In this document: piece after piece, positions 1 through 8,108 of the stretch
How positions within the stretch are numbered: position 1 is the first letter of the stretch
Layout of the letters: the number at the start of each line of letters is the position of its first letter
Assembly: GCA_036946625.1 (NCBI GenBank)
Contig: JAQIIU010000002.1
Location: 62,001-126,000, forward strand
Origin: Methylorubrum populi
GTDB lineage: Bacteria > Pseudomonadota > Alphaproteobacteria > Rhizobiales > Beijerinckiaceae
Length of the DNA: 64,000 nt
Reading direction: 5' to 3'
Translations under genes and position numbers: made by a program
Notes under the pieces: generated by a model
Told to the model about the DNA's origin: nothing
Databases searched by the model: none
What the model saw: the letters and a program-made list of their open reading frames with translations, nothing else

Positions 1-376
1 CCATGCCGAGGCAGAAGACCGCCGCGGGGACGGGACGGATCGCCAGCGCCGCGATCGCGGGTCCGGGACACAGGCCCGCCAGCCCCCAGCCGGCGCCGAA
101 CAGCGCCGCACCCGCGATCAGGCGCGCGTCGACCGGCGTCGTCGCCGGCAGGTGGAACTCCGCCGCCGCCACGGGACGGGACCGGCGCCGGACGATCGCC
201 CAGGCGAGCGCCATCGGCACGAGCGCGCCGCCCATGACGAAGGCCAGCGTCGGGTCCCATGCGCCGCCGACGTCGAGAAAGGCGCGGACCCGCGCGGGAT
301 CGATCATTCCAGAGATCGCGAGGCCGGCTCCGAAGAGGATGCCGCTCGCGAGCGACACGATCGTCTGCCGCATCAT
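1..376 (-). CDS. YeeE/YedE family sulfur-compound transporter, second half of pair (3' end outside window)
   Basis: Reading leftward from ATG 376-374 gives a hydrophobic protein of at least 125 residues with Gly/Ala-rich membrane helices and the motif GWGLAGLCPGPA, typical of the short YeeE/YedE (DUF395) proteins. These act in pairs (PmpA/PmpB type) and are thought to move thiosulfate or other sulfane-sulfur compounds across the inner membrane. The start overlaps the stop of the upstream partner by 4 bp (ATGA), so the two are translationally coupled. The gene runs off the left edge, so its C-terminus is not visible. Family assignment is firm; the substrate is inferred. Confidence 0.85.
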   Translation of the reverse strand, partial: MMRQTIVSLASGILFGAGLAISGMIDPARVRAFLDVGGAWDPTLAFVMGGALVPMALAWAIVRRRSRPVAAAEFHLPATTPVDARLIAGAALFGAGWGLAGLCPGPAIAALAIRPVPAAVFCLGM

Positions 377-810
377 GCCGGCCACCCGGCGATCCGGAGC
401 AGCGTCACGGTGGCGATCCCCGTCGCCATGAAGACGGCCGTCGCGGCCAGCGAGCGCGGCGACAGGCGCGCCATGCCGACCACGCCGTGTCCGCTGGTGC
501 AGCCGGAGCCGAGGCGCGTGCCGAAGCCGACGACGAGCCCGGCGAGCGCCAGCAGGAGCAGCGAGCCCGGAAAGCGGGCCTGGACACCGCCGGCCGCGGC
601 GATCAGGGCCGCGCCGAGCGGCAGGCCGGCCACGAAGGCGGCGGCGACGGCGCGTGGCGCGCCGTTCCGCGAAATCCCGGCCGCCCGCGCGAACAGGCCG
701 CTGCAACCGGCGACGTGGCCGTTGCCGAGCAGCATCAACGCCGCCGCGACGCCGATCGTCAGTCCGCCGCCCAGGGCGGTGAGCGGCGTACCTGCGAACG
801 TCTCGGTCAT
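373..810 (-). CDS. YeeE/YedE family sulfur-compound transporter, first half of pair
   Basis: This 145-residue membrane protein starts at ATG 808-810 (MTETFAGTPL). It has about four hydrophobic segments and two conserved cysteine motifs: GHVAGCSG near residue 35 and GSGCTSGHG near residue 105. The latter is the hallmark of YeeE/YedE proteins, whose cysteines relay sulfane sulfur. Longer in-frame starts to the right were rejected because they would run through the divergent promoter. It forms an overlapping operon with the second YeeE gene. A peroxiredoxin and ArsR repressor are divergently encoded, suggesting a reactive-sulfur or peroxide-responsive unit sharing the operator at 826-850. Confidence 0.88.
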   Translation of the reverse strand: MTETFAGTPLTALGGGLTIGVAAALMLLGNGHVAGCSGLFARAAGISRNGAPRAVAAAFVAGLPLGAALIAAAGGVQARFPGSLLLLALAGLVVGFGTRLGSGCTSGHGVVGMARLSPRSLAATAVFMATGIATVTLLRIAGWPA

Positions 811-825
811 GCCGCGACTCCATGA

Positions 826-850
826 ATACATACTTAGCATATGTCTGTAT
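826..850. promoter_or_regulatory. Imperfect palindromic operator between YeeE pair and peroxiredoxin-arsR
   Basis: An AT-rich 25-bp imperfect dyad (arms ATACATAC and GTCTGTAT around a TTAGCATAT core) lies in otherwise GC-rich DNA between two divergent units. ArsR-family repressors of the BigR/SqrR group bind AT-rich dyads of this kind, and an ArsR gene is two genes away. It is therefore the likely autoregulatory operator. The binding assignment is inferred from position and symmetry. Confidence 0.55.
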
Positions 851-891
851 ACGTATTGCGTCAAGCGCCGGGCGCTGTCATGTTCCGGTGC

Positions 892-1512
892 ATGATCGAG
901 ATCGACATCCCGCCGCGCCCCCTTCGGATCGGCGACGCGGCGCCGAACTTCGCGGCCCGGACCACGCGGGGAGACACGAGCCTCGATCGGTTCCGGGGGA
1001 ACTGGCTGGTGTTCTTCTCTCACCCCGCGGACTTCACGCCGGTCTGCACGAGCGAGTTCATCGCGCTTGCCAAGGCGGCTCCGCGCTTCGAGGAAATCGG
1101 GTGCGCGCTGCTGGGCCTGTCCGTCGACAGTCTCTATTCGCACGTGGCCTGGATGCGGGCGATCCGGGAGCTCGCGGGGGTCGACGTGCCGTTTCCCGTG
1201 ATCGAGGACCCGTCGATGGCGATCGGACGGGCCTATGGAATGCTGGACGCCGGCGCGACCGACTCCTCGGCGATCCGCGCGACCTACTTCATCGACCCCG
1301 AGGGCATCATCCGGGCGAACAGCTGGTATCCGATGAATGTCGGACGCTCGGTCGACGAGATGCTGCGGACGGTGACGGCGCTTCGGCGCGTCGCCGACGG
1401 CAGGGCGATGACGCCCGCCGACTGGCGGCCGGGTGACGACGTCCTCCTGCCGCCCGAGCTTCCGGCCGACGGGGCGGCCGACTGGTTCCACCGGCTGAGG
1501 CCCGACGTATGA
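892..1512 (+). CDS. 1-Cys (Prx6-type) peroxiredoxin
   Basis: This 206-residue cytoplasmic AhpC/TSA-fold peroxidase reduces hydroperoxides through a catalytic cysteine. The active-site motif PADFTPVCTSE gives peroxidatic Cys52, with Thr49 and Pro45 in place. The segments LLGLSVDSLYSH and FIDPEGIIRA and the C-terminal extension match the Prx6 class. In-frame ATGs exist at 841, 880 and 892. The first lies inside the operator, so an internal start is preferred; 892 places the conserved LRIGDAAPNF segment near the N-terminus. It overlaps the downstream arsR by 4 bp (ATGA), so the two are co-translated. Confidence 0.88.
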   Translation: MIEIDIPPRPLRIGDAAPNFAARTTRGDTSLDRFRGNWLVFFSHPADFTPVCTSEFIALAKAAPRFEEIGCALLGLSVDSLYSHVAWMRAIRELAGVDVPFPVIEDPSMAIGRAYGMLDAGATDSSAIRATYFIDPEGIIRANSWYPMNVGRSVDEMLRTVTALRRVADGRAMTPADWRPGDDVLLPPELPADGAADWFHRLRPDV

Positions 1513-1895
1513 GCGGGGCGTTGGATCGCGGCCGGGCGGACGCGATGGTCGAGCGCCTTCGCGCCCTGGCGCAGCCGCAGCGCCTCATGGTTCTCGCCCT
1601 GCTCCTCGAGGGAGAGCGCGCCGTCGGCGAGATCGAGGCGGCGACGGGCATCGGGCAACCCGCCCTCAGCCAGCAGCTCGCGGAGTTGCGCCGTGCGGGA
1701 CTGGTGACGACCCGGCGCGAGGCGCGGATGATCTTCTACAGCATCGCCGACGACGGGGCGGAGGAGCACGTGCGAGCCTTGTTCGCGCTGTTCGGAGCCG
1801 GGCGCCTGCCGGAACGCGCCCGGCGGGCCGCCCCGTCCCGCGGCCGAGCCGCGTCCGGCCCGATCGGCGCCGCATCGTTCGCGCGCATCGGATAA
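1509..1895 (+). CDS. ArsR family winged-helix transcriptional repressor
   Basis: This 128-residue ArsR/SmtB regulator has its helix-turn-helix around residues 45-70 (EIEAATGIGQPALSQQLAEL) followed by the wing (REARMIFYSI). The arrangement with YeeE transporters resembles BigR/SqrR persulfide-sensing operons. However, the protein has no cysteine, so it cannot use the two-cysteine sensing of SqrR/BigR, and no metal-binding cysteine cluster is present. The C-terminal 30 residues are Ala/Arg-rich and probably disordered. It is co-transcribed with the peroxiredoxin and likely controls both divergent units through the 826-850 dyad. Confidence 0.87.
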   Translation: MSGALDRGRADAMVERLRALAQPQRLMVLALLLEGERAVGEIEAATGIGQPALSQQLAELRRAGLVTTRREARMIFYSIADDGAEEHVRALFALFGAGRLPERARRAAPSRGRAASGPIGAASFARIG

Positions 1896-1994
1896 GGGGG
1901 AACGTGCGAGCCGTCGTCCGGCTCACCGCCCGCACGAACTGGTGGTGTTGCCGACCAGCCCTCGGGACGCACCGCGCGTGCCGTCTCTGCGGTA

Positions 1995-2079
1995 TGGTGC
2001 GGGTGGTCGGGCTCGAACCGACACTCCTTGCGGAACCGGATTTTGAATCCGGCGCGTCTACCAACTCCGCCACGCCCGC
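1995..2079 (-). tRNA. tRNA-Leu (CAA)
   Basis: The reverse strand folds into an 85-nt class II tRNA. It has acceptor GCGGGCG pairing with the 3' CCCGC end, an encoded CCA, an anticodon loop TTCAAAA giving CAA, a variable arm, and a T-loop GGTTCGAGCC. The long variable arm and anticodon identify leucine. Confidence 0.96.
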
Positions 2080-2242
2080 GTTTAACCGCTTAGCTTCCAC
2101 GGTCTCGCGATACCGGTGCACACGTTTGATCGCCGACGGCCCGGTCGGCGAATCCCGAGCCAAGCGACGCGGAACTACGACGCACAACGCCGGAGCTCGC
2201 TCTGACTTTCCCTTTGAGGCTTACCTGATGCTTACCCAGTCT

Positions 2243-2272
2243 AAACGAAAAGGGCCGGGTAAGCACCCGGCC
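2243..2272 (-). terminator. Rho-independent terminator after tRNA-Gly
   Basis: On the minus strand an 8-bp GGCCGGGT stem with a 4-nt loop is followed by CCTTTTCGTTT. It lies 24 bp beyond the 3' end of tRNA-Gly, so it most likely ends that transcript. Confidence 0.8.
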
Positions 2273-2295
2273 TCTCGCTAAACTATTGATAAAAC

Positions 2296-2370
2296 TGGAG
2301 CGGGCGAAGGGATTCGAACCCTCGACCCCAACCTTGGCAAGGTTGTGCTCTACCCCTGAGCTACACCCGC
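2296..2370 (-). tRNA. tRNA-Gly (GCC)
   Basis: The reverse strand gives a 75-nt tRNA with acceptor GCGGGTG paired to CGCCCGC, D-arm TAGCTCAGGGGTAGAGCA, anticodon loop TTGCCAA (GCC), T-arm GGGTTCGAATCCC and an encoded CCA. Confidence 0.97.
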
Positions 2371-2501
2371 TCTCTTGTCCGTCCGTTCGGCGCCCTGGGC
2401 GCCCCCGTCGGTGGCGCTGTCTAAACACCATTCCGGCGGGGGATGCAAGCGCCCGGTTCGAGATTCTTGCGTCGAGGTTCTTGCGTCGAGATGTGCGCGG
2501 C

Positions 2502-2978
2502 TCACCAGAACTCGGCCGGAGTGGTGCCGTCGCGGATCTCGGCGAGCCGGGCGCGGGTGGCGCGGGTGGTGTCCGGCGGCAGGGCGTCGAGGGGGAAGAA
2601 GCCGCTCTCGGCGATCTCCCGATCCGGTCGCTTCGGTCCCGCCACCGTGAAGGAAGGGGCGATGTAGAGGGCGATGTGGTCGCGGCGCTGCGCCCTCGGG
2701 TTCAGGAAGAAGCCGCACAGCCGCAAGGCGACGTCGGGGCCGACCACGACCTCGGCCTCCTCGCGGAACTCGCGGATCATCGCGGCGGGGCCGCTCTCGC
2801 CGGGCTCGATCCCGCCGCCGGGCAGGTGCCAGCCGCCGATATAGGTGTGGCGCACGAGGCATACCCGCCCCTGCCCGTCGACGGCGACGCCGCGCACGCC
2901 GAGCGTCATGCCGCGGGTGAGGAGCGCGGCGCGCAGGGTCAGACGCTGGAGCCAGGGACGGTCGAGGTTCACGATCAT
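2502..2978 (-). CDS. Nudix hydrolase
   Basis: This 158-residue protein hydrolyses a nucleoside diphosphate linked to another moiety; its exact substrate is unknown. The Nudix box spans roughly residues 54-77 (GGGIEPGES, then REFREEAEV). It fits the GX5EX7REUXEEXGU consensus except that the final glycine is glutamate. Catalytic glutamates of the REFREE segment are present. The N-terminal helix ([21 protein letters not shown]) matches a subgroup common in Rhizobiales. Start ATG 2976-2978 sits just below a perfect hairpin, and the next gene upstream on this strand is a FAH-family enzyme 170 bp away. Confidence 0.9.
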   Translation of the reverse strand: MIVNLDRPWLQRLTLRAALLTRGMTLGVRGVAVDGQGRVCLVRHTYIGGWHLPGGGIEPGESGPAAMIREFREEAEVVVGPDVALRLCGFFLNPRAQRRDHIALYIAPSFTVAGPKRPDREIAESGFFPLDALPPDTTRATRARLAEIRDGTTPAEFW

Positions 2979-2990
2979 GCCCGGTTTCTG

Positions 2991-3066
2991 GACCGTCGCC
3001 CCGGATGCCGCATCCGGGGCGACGGTCCGGGTTTTCGATTGTGCATCGTCTTTTCAGACAAGCCGG
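2991..3066. repeat. Perfect 17-bp hairpin plus dispersed 39-bp repeat
   Basis: Positions 2991-3007 and 3011-3027 are perfectly complementary (17-bp arms, 3-nt loop). Immediately to the right, 3028-3066 carries a sequence containing GGTTTTCGATTGTGCATCG and ending in AGCCGG. This recurs beside another hairpin at 57538-57575, and in inverse, shortened form at 22870-22892. The hairpin may terminate transcription in the plus direction; the conserved tail marks a dispersed repeat family. Confidence 0.7.
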
Positions 3067-3147
3067 CCGCCGCCCTTCGGGACGGTGCCGTCCCGACGGC
3101 AAAGGCGCGTCATGGCCGCGGTCTTGGGTGCGTCGCGGGCACGCCGC

Positions 3148-3843
3148 TCACACCACCCTGAGGCGGATCGCGCCCACGCCCTCGATCCGCGCGCTCATGG
3201 TCTCACCGCGCCGGACCGGGCCGACGCCCGAGGGCGTGCCGCTGAAGATCAGGTCGCCGGGATGCAGTTCGAAATAGGTCGAGAGCAGCGCGACCTGCTC
3301 CGGCACCGACCAGATCATCTCCGAGAGGTCGCCCCGCTGGCGCTCCGCCCCGTCGACGGACAACGTGATCGCCCCGGAGCGCGGATGCCCGACGACGCCC
3401 GCCGGTCGCAGCGGGCCGACCGGCGCGGAGAAGTCGGCCGCCTTGCCGAGCTCCCACGGCCGGGCCTGCCGCTTGGCCTCGTCCTGAAGGTCGCGCCGGG
3501 TCATGTCGAGGCCGACCGCGTAGCCGTAGACGCGGGTGCCGGCGCTCTCCACGGGGATGTCGCGCCCGCCCCGCCCGAGGGCGGCCACCAGTTCCACCTC
3601 GAAATGGTAGTTCCCGGTGCGCGGCGGGTAGGGATGTTCGGCCGTCCCGCCCTCGGGCACGGCTTGGAGCGTGTCGGCGGGCTTGAGGAAGAAGAAGGGC
3701 GGGTCGCGCTCGTCGGCACCCATCTCGCGGGCATGGGCCCGGTAGTTGCGGCCGATGCAATAGACGCGGCGCACGGGAAACAGGTCGGAACTGCCGTGGA
3801 TCGGCAGGGTGGGGCGCGGCGGGTTCGGGATCACGGACAGCAT
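3148..3843 (-). CDS. Fumarylacetoacetate hydrolase family protein
   Basis: This 231-residue protein consists of one FAH catalytic domain, as in acylpyruvases and 2-hydroxyhepta-dienedioate isomerases. VYCIGRNYRAHAREMG near residue 27 is the conserved FAH entry motif. PPFFFLKP is the substrate-loop motif. The metal-binding acidic residues are seen in HFEVELV and GLDMTRRDLQ. GDLIFSGTPSGVGP near the C-terminus is diagnostic. It is soluble with no signal peptide. Likely substrates are short acylpyruvates or related 2-oxo diones, but sequence alone does not separate the subfamilies. Start ATG 3841-3843. Confidence 0.92.
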   Translation of the reverse strand: MLSVIPNPPRPTLPIHGSSDLFPVRRVYCIGRNYRAHAREMGADERDPPFFFLKPADTLQAVPEGGTAEHPYPPRTGNYHFEVELVAALGRGGRDIPVESAGTRVYGYAVGLDMTRRDLQDEAKRQARPWELGKAADFSAPVGPLRPAGVVGHPRSGAITLSVDGAERQRGDLSEMIWSVPEQVALLSTYFELHPGDLIFSGTPSGVGPVRRGETMSARIEGVGAIRLRVV

Positions 3844-4074
3844 GGCGCCTCAAGCCTCGGGTCGGAAGTCACGGTTCGAAAGTCGCTATCGCGCTTGGAT
3901 CACTCTTGGATCGATCTCGGATCGCTCTTGGCGGCACGATGCGCCGCGGGAAGGAAACCCGGAAGTGCCCGGGATGTGCCATGCCGCCGCCCACCTCTCC
4001 CGCAGGTTCTCCCCCGGCATCGGCGGCCATGCGTGCAAAGGCCGTTCCTGCGACCTATCTGATGAGTGTCTCTT

Positions 4075-4157
4075 GAGTGTCTCTCGCAAAACTCCCGCCG
4101 CGCCGTCGTCGCCGGAGCGGGAACGGTCGGTGGCCGGGCGTTTTGTGAGGCACTCTC
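4075..4157. repeat. 83-bp inverted-repeat element, copy 1
   Basis: The ends GAGTGTCTCTCGCAAAACTC and CGTTTTGTGAGGCACTCTC are imperfect inverted repeats around a GC-rich centre. A second copy with the same ends lies at 16982-17062. It occupies the leader just upstream of the FAD-linked oxidase start at 4179. The rest of the 335-bp gap 3844-4178 shows nothing recognisable. Confidence 0.65.
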
Positions 4158-4178
4158 AAAGTCGGACGGACCCCGCCG

Positions 4179-5633
4179 ATGACCGACGCCAGCCCCGCCC
4201 ACGAACGTCTTCTCGCCGCGCTCACCGCGCGCCTCGGGGCGCGCCACGTCCGCACCGATCCGGCCGACCTGGCGCCGCATCTCGTCGAGCCGCGCGGACT
4301 CTATCGCGGCCATGCGACGGCGGTGGTCGCGCCGGGGACGACCGAGGAGGTCGCCTTCACGCTGCGGGCCTGCGGGCAGGCGGGTGTGCCGGTGGTGGCG
4401 CAGGGCGGCAATACCGGCCTCGTCGGCGGCGGCGTGCCCTTCGGCGGGATCGTGCTGTCGCTGAACCGCCTGACCCGGCTGCGGGCGATCGACCCGCTCG
4501 GGGGCAGCATGACGGTGGAGGCCGGCATGATCCTCGCCGACGTGCAGGCGGCGGCGGCGGAAGCCGGGATGCTGTTCCCGCTCTCCTGGGCGGCGGAGGG
4601 CACGGCGCGCATCGGCGGCGGCCTTTCCACCAATGCCGGTGGCCTGGCGGTGCTGGCCTACGGCAATGCCCGCGACCTCGTGCTGGGGCTCGAAGTCGTG
4701 CTCGCCGACGGGCGGGTCTGGAACGGGCTCAAGGCGCTTCGCAAGAACAATGCGGGCTACGACCTCAAGCACCTGTTCGTCGGCTCGGAGGGCACGCTCG
4801 GCATCATCACCGCCGCGACGCTGAAGCTGTTCCCCAAGCCCCTCTCGAAGAGCGTCGGCTTCGTCGGGCTGCCCTCGGCGCGGGCGGCGCTCGCCCTGTT
4901 CGAGCGGCTGCGGGCCGGCGCCGACCGGGGGCTGACGGCCTTCGAGTACATGTCCCGCTTCGGCCTGGAGATCGTGCTGCGGCACGGGGTCGGCCTGCGC
5001 CCGCCGCTCGCCGGCCCGCACGCCGCCTACGCCCTGGTCGAGCTTTCCTCCCCCCGTCCCGGCGCGGATGCCCGCGCCGAGATGGAGACGCGGCTGGCCG
5101 AGGCGATGGAGGCGGGACTGGTGGAGGACGCGGTGATCGGCGGCAGCGCCGCGCAGGACGCCGCCCTGTGGCGCCTGCGCGAGGCGCTGCCCGAGCTGCA
5201 GAAGGCGGAGGGCGGCTCGATCAAGCACGACGTCTCGCTGCCGCTCTCCCGGCTCGCCGACTTCCTGGAGGAGGCGAGCGCGGCCTGCGAGGCGGCGATG
5301 CCGGGCCTGCGCCCCTGCCCGTTCGGCCATTTCGGCGACGGCAACATCCATTTCAACCTGACCCAGCCGGCCGGCATGGAGAAGGCGGATTTCTTGAGCC
5401 GGTGGAGCCGCTTCAACGGCATCGTTCACGGCATCGTCGAGCGGATGGACGGCTCGATCGCCGCCGAGCACGGCATCGGCCTGATCAAGCGCGACGAACT
5501 CGCCCGCACCGCCGATCCCGTCGGCCTCGACCTGATGCGCCGGCTGAAAGCCGCGCTCGACCCGCACGACCTGCTCAATCCGGGAAAGGTCGTGGCCCTG
5601 TCGGACGATCCGCCGCCCGCGCTTCCCGTGTGA
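4179..5633 (+). CDS. FAD-linked 2-hydroxyacid dehydrogenase (D-2-hydroxyglutarate/glycolate oxidase GlcD-like)
   Basis: This 484-residue flavoprotein is of the VAO/PCMH type. The FAD-binding domain (about residues 40-220) has VVAQGGNTGLVGGG, the GRVWNGLKALRKNNAGYDLKHLFVGSE stretch (cited in pieces: LRKNNAGYDLK, FVGSEGTLGI) and ISTNAGG-like LSTNAGG. The C-terminal FAD-oxidase domain ends with FGHFGDGNIHFN and EHGIGLIKRDEL, which contribute metal and substrate histidines. It oxidises a D-2-hydroxyacid to the 2-oxoacid. The single-chain form and the motifs favour the D-2-hydroxyglutarate or D-lactate dehydrogenase group over the multi-subunit GlcDEF glycolate oxidase. Start ATG 4179. The TGA stop is immediately abutted by mobile repeat copy A. 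Confidence 0.9.
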   Translation: MTDASPAHERLLAALTARLGARHVRTDPADLAPHLVEPRGLYRGHATAVVAPGTTEEVAFTLRACGQAGVPVVAQGGNTGLVGGGVPFGGIVLSLNRLTRLRAIDPLGGSMTVEAGMILADVQAAAAEAGMLFPLSWAAEGTARIGGGLSTNAGGLAVLAYGNARDLVLGLEVVLADGRVWNGLKALRKNNAGYDLKHLFVGSEGTLGIITAATLKLFPKPLSKSVGFVGLPSARAALALFERLRAGADRGLTAFEYMSRFGLEIVLRHGVGLRPPLAGPHAAYALVELSSPRPGADARAEMETRLAEAMEAGLVEDAVIGGSAAQDAALWRLREALPELQKAEGGSIKHDVSLPLSRLADFLEEASAACEAAMPGLRPCPFGHFGDGNIHFNLTQPAGMEKADFLSRWSRFNGIVHGIVERMDGSIAAEHGIGLIKRDELARTADPVGLDLMRRLKAALDPHDLLNPGKVVALSDDPPPALPV

Positions 5634-5800
5634 TGCGACCATCCGGTCGATGCGTTCGGCCTGTCCCCACGTCCTTGCGAGGTGAAGCCGTGGCGATCCA
5701 GGGCGCGCCCTTTGCCGGACCTGTCGCGCCCTGGATCGCTTCGCGGCCGCTCGCGATGACGGCGTGGGGCGAAACCCGAAGCGATCGATCGGAAACGGTA
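5634..5800 (+). mobile_element. MITE-like palindromic element, copy A (167 bp)
   Basis: It runs from TGCGACCATCCGG to GATCGATCGGAAACGGTA and holds a large internal inverted repeat (GATCCAGGGCGCG against CGCGCCCTGGATC). TGA at 5631-5633 (the stop codon of the upstream gene) and TGA at 5801-5803 form a 3-bp direct repeat. Three other full copies share the same ends and flanks. The remaining gap 5804-6196 shows no gene. Confidence 0.8.
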
Positions 5801-6196
5801 TGACGGGTCGGGGGGCGCGAGGAGAGGTGACGGGACGCACGCGGGAACGCCGAACCCCGCGAACCGGTTATTGTGCGACGCACAAGAAGGCGGCATGATC
5901 CGGTCCCGGAAGACGGGAATCAGCCTTGCGCGCAACCGGATTTTCTCGCCGGATGACCAAAACGTTAACCTGCGCGGCGCGACAATCGCCCTCCGCGGCG
6001 GTCGCGGACGGGATGGGCCGCCTCGGTTTCGTCGCATGACGTCTTTAGGCCCTCGTCCCACATATTGCAGTGCGGCGCCGCTTCCTCGGGAGGCGGCCCG
6101 CCGCACCGGCAGGAGACGGGGCGAACCATCCGGCGCGAGGGGGCCGGTGCCCCCTGCGGGCGCTCCCGCCGCACGCGATCCTCGAAGGAGACGACG

Positions 6197-6491
6197 ATGC
6201 CCATCTCACAGGCCCGGGTCCCGACCGCACAGGCCAGCCGTTACCTGAAGCAGCTCTGCCGCCACTGGAGCCACAAGTTCCCGGTCGAGGAGAGCGGCGA
6301 CCGCGGCCGGGTGCCCTTCGGCGAGGACCGGATCTGCACCTTCGAGGCGAGCCCCGACGCCCTGCTGATGCAGGTCGCCACCCCCCGACCCCGCCGGCCT
6401 GACGCGGCTCGAGAACGTGGTCTCGGACCACCTCCTGCGCTTTGCCTTCCGCGAGAATCTGGGCGACATCACGTGGTCGCGCGCGGCCTGA
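6197..6491 (+). pseudogene. DUF2218 family gene with a frameshift in a C6 run
   Basis: ATG 6197 follows a good AAGGAG site. The first 61 codons (SQARVPTAQASRYLKQLCRH, then WSHKFPVE) match the small DUF2218 family of about 95 residues. Within CCCCCC at 6381-6386 the reading frame shifts by one base. The second half (GLTRLENVVSDHLLRFAFRE) continues in the next frame to TGA 6489-6491. Both halves are well conserved, so this is either a recent inactivation, a phase-variable tract or a base-calling error in the homopolymer. Function of DUF2218 is unknown. The M29 peptidase gene follows 76 bp downstream. Confidence 0.75.
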
Positions 6492-6567
6492 GCCGCGGTT
6501 CGGCCCGACGGGCCGGTCCGGGCCGGGGAGAACGGCGCGCGGCGGCACAGCCTGGAGACCCCATCCC

Positions 6568-7830
6568 ATGAGCCAGATGCCGGGAACGGCCGCCCTCCCC
6601 TTCGCCGAGCGCCTCGACCGGCTCGCCGAGGTCGCCGTGAGGGTCGGCCTCGGGCTGCGGCCGGGCCAGGAACTGGTGCTGACCGCCCCGCTGGAGGCGG
6701 TGCCGCTCGCCCGTGCGATCACCGAGCACGCCTACAGGGCGGGGGCTTCGCTGGTCACCACCTTCTACGCGGACGACGCCGCGACGCTCGCCCGCTTCGC
6801 CCACGCCCCCGACGCGGCCTTCGACAAGGCCGCGGGCTGGCTCTACGCCGGCATGGCCGACGCCTACCGCAACGGGGCGGCCCGGCTCGCCGTCTCCGGC
6901 GACGACCCGTCCCTGCTGGCGGGCCAGGACCCGGCCAAGGTCGCCCGCGCCAACCGCGCGCGCTCGCAGGCCTACGTGCCGGCGCTGGAACTGATCGCGG
7001 GCTTCTCCACCAACTGGACCATCGTCTCGGCCGCGACCCGGCCCTGGGCCCGCACGGTCTTTCCCGACCTGCCCGAGGACGAGGCGCTGGCCCGCCTGTG
7101 GGACGCGGTGTTCTCCGCCTCCCGCATCGATTGCGCCGACCCCGTCGCCGCCTGGGGCGCGCACAACCGGGATCTCGGCCGCCGCACCGAGCGGCTCAAC
7201 GGGCAGCGCTTCTCGGGCTTGCGCTTCCGCGGCCCCGGCACCGACCTGACCGTGGGCTTGGCCGACGACCACGAATGGTGCGGCGGCGCCGCCACCGCCA
7301 AGAACGGCATCGTCTGCAACGCCAACATCCCGACCGAGGAGGTGTTCACCACGCCCCACCGGGCGCGGGTGGAAGGGCACGTCGCCAGCACCAAGCCGCT
7401 GTCCTACCAGGGCACCCTGATCGACGGGATCCACGTGCGCTTCTCGGAGGGGCGCATCGTCGAGGCGCGGGCGCGCACCGGCCACGACGTGCTCGCCAAG
7501 GTGCTCGACACCGACGAGGGCGCGGCCCGCCTCGGCGAGGTGGCGCTGGTGCCCGCCTCCTCGGCGATCTCGGCCTCGGGGCTCCTGTTCTACAACACGC
7601 TCTACGACGAGAACGCCGCGAGCCACATCGCCCTGGGGCAGGCCTACTCGAAATGTTTTCGCAACGGCGGCGAGGGCCTGAGCGAGGCGGATCTCGCCGA
7701 GCGCGGCGCCAACCGCAGCCTGATCCACATCGACTGGATGATCGGCTCCGCCGACATCGACGTGGACGGCCTCACCGCCTCGGGCGACGAGGCGGTGCCG
7801 GTGATGCGCCGCGGCGAGTGGGCCGACTGA
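6568..7830 (+). CDS. M29 family aminopeptidase
   Basis: This 420-residue metallo-aminopeptidase belongs to the AmpS/aminopeptidase T family, releasing N-terminal residues from peptides in the cytoplasm with two divalent metal ions. Visible family motifs are NANIPTEEVFTTPHR (metal-binding Glu pair), TLYDENAASHIALGQAY (Glu and His ligands) and LIHIDWMIGS (His and Asp ligands) near the C-terminus. Length fits the family (about 410). Start ATG 6568 (MSQMPGTAAL) is chosen over an upstream in-frame ATG at 6442, which would overlap the DUF2218 coding region. Its TGA stop forms one flank of repeat copy B. Confidence 0.93.
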   Translation: MSQMPGTAALPFAERLDRLAEVAVRVGLGLRPGQELVLTAPLEAVPLARAITEHAYRAGASLVTTFYADDAATLARFAHAPDAAFDKAAGWLYAGMADAYRNGAARLAVSGDDPSLLAGQDPAKVARANRARSQAYVPALELIAGFSTNWTIVSAATRPWARTVFPDLPEDEALARLWDAVFSASRIDCADPVAAWGAHNRDLGRRTERLNGQRFSGLRFRGPGTDLTVGLADDHEWCGGAATAKNGIVCNANIPTEEVFTTPHRARVEGHVASTKPLSYQGTLIDGIHVRFSEGRIVEARARTGHDVLAKVLDTDEGAARLGEVALVPASSAISASGLLFYNTLYDENAASHIALGQAYSKCFRNGGEGLSEADLAERGANRSLIHIDWMIGSADIDVDGLTASGDEAVPVMRRGEWAD

Positions 7831-7995
7831 GACCGTTTCCGATCGATCGCTTCGGGGTTCGGCCATCCTCCGTCATCGCGAGCGGCCGCGAAGCGATCCA
7901 CGGCGCGACAGGTCCGGAACGGTCGCGCCCTGGATCGCCACGGCTTCGCCTCGCGATGACACGGGAGAGGCCGATGCGGTCGATCGGATGTCGCA
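7831..7995 (-). mobile_element. MITE-like palindromic element, copy B (165 bp)
   Basis: Opposite orientation to copy A: it begins with GACCGTTTCCGATCGATCGC and ends with CGATCGGATGTCGCA. TGA lies on both sides (7828-7830, which is the stop codon of the aminopeptidase, and 7996-7998). The flanking match extends to TGAGACC on both sides. Beyond it, 7999-8108 has no gene. Confidence 0.8.
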
Positions 7996-8108
7996 TGAGA
8001 CCAAGCGGCGGCGATTCCGACCGATGGTCGGGATCGTCGCATCCGGCGAAACGCCCGCCGCCGCGCCGTCGCGAGGGCAGCCGACGATGCGCGGCCCTCG
8101 TCGTCGCC

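Noticed and set aside
2286..3161. Plus-strand frame starting at the tRNA-Gly
   Set aside because: It begins with antisense tRNA (ERAKGFEPSTPTLA) and runs antisense to the Nudix gene.
5871..6248. 125-codon plus-strand frame before DUF2218
   Set aside because: Arg/Pro-rich, overlaps the DUF2218 start and has no ribosome site.
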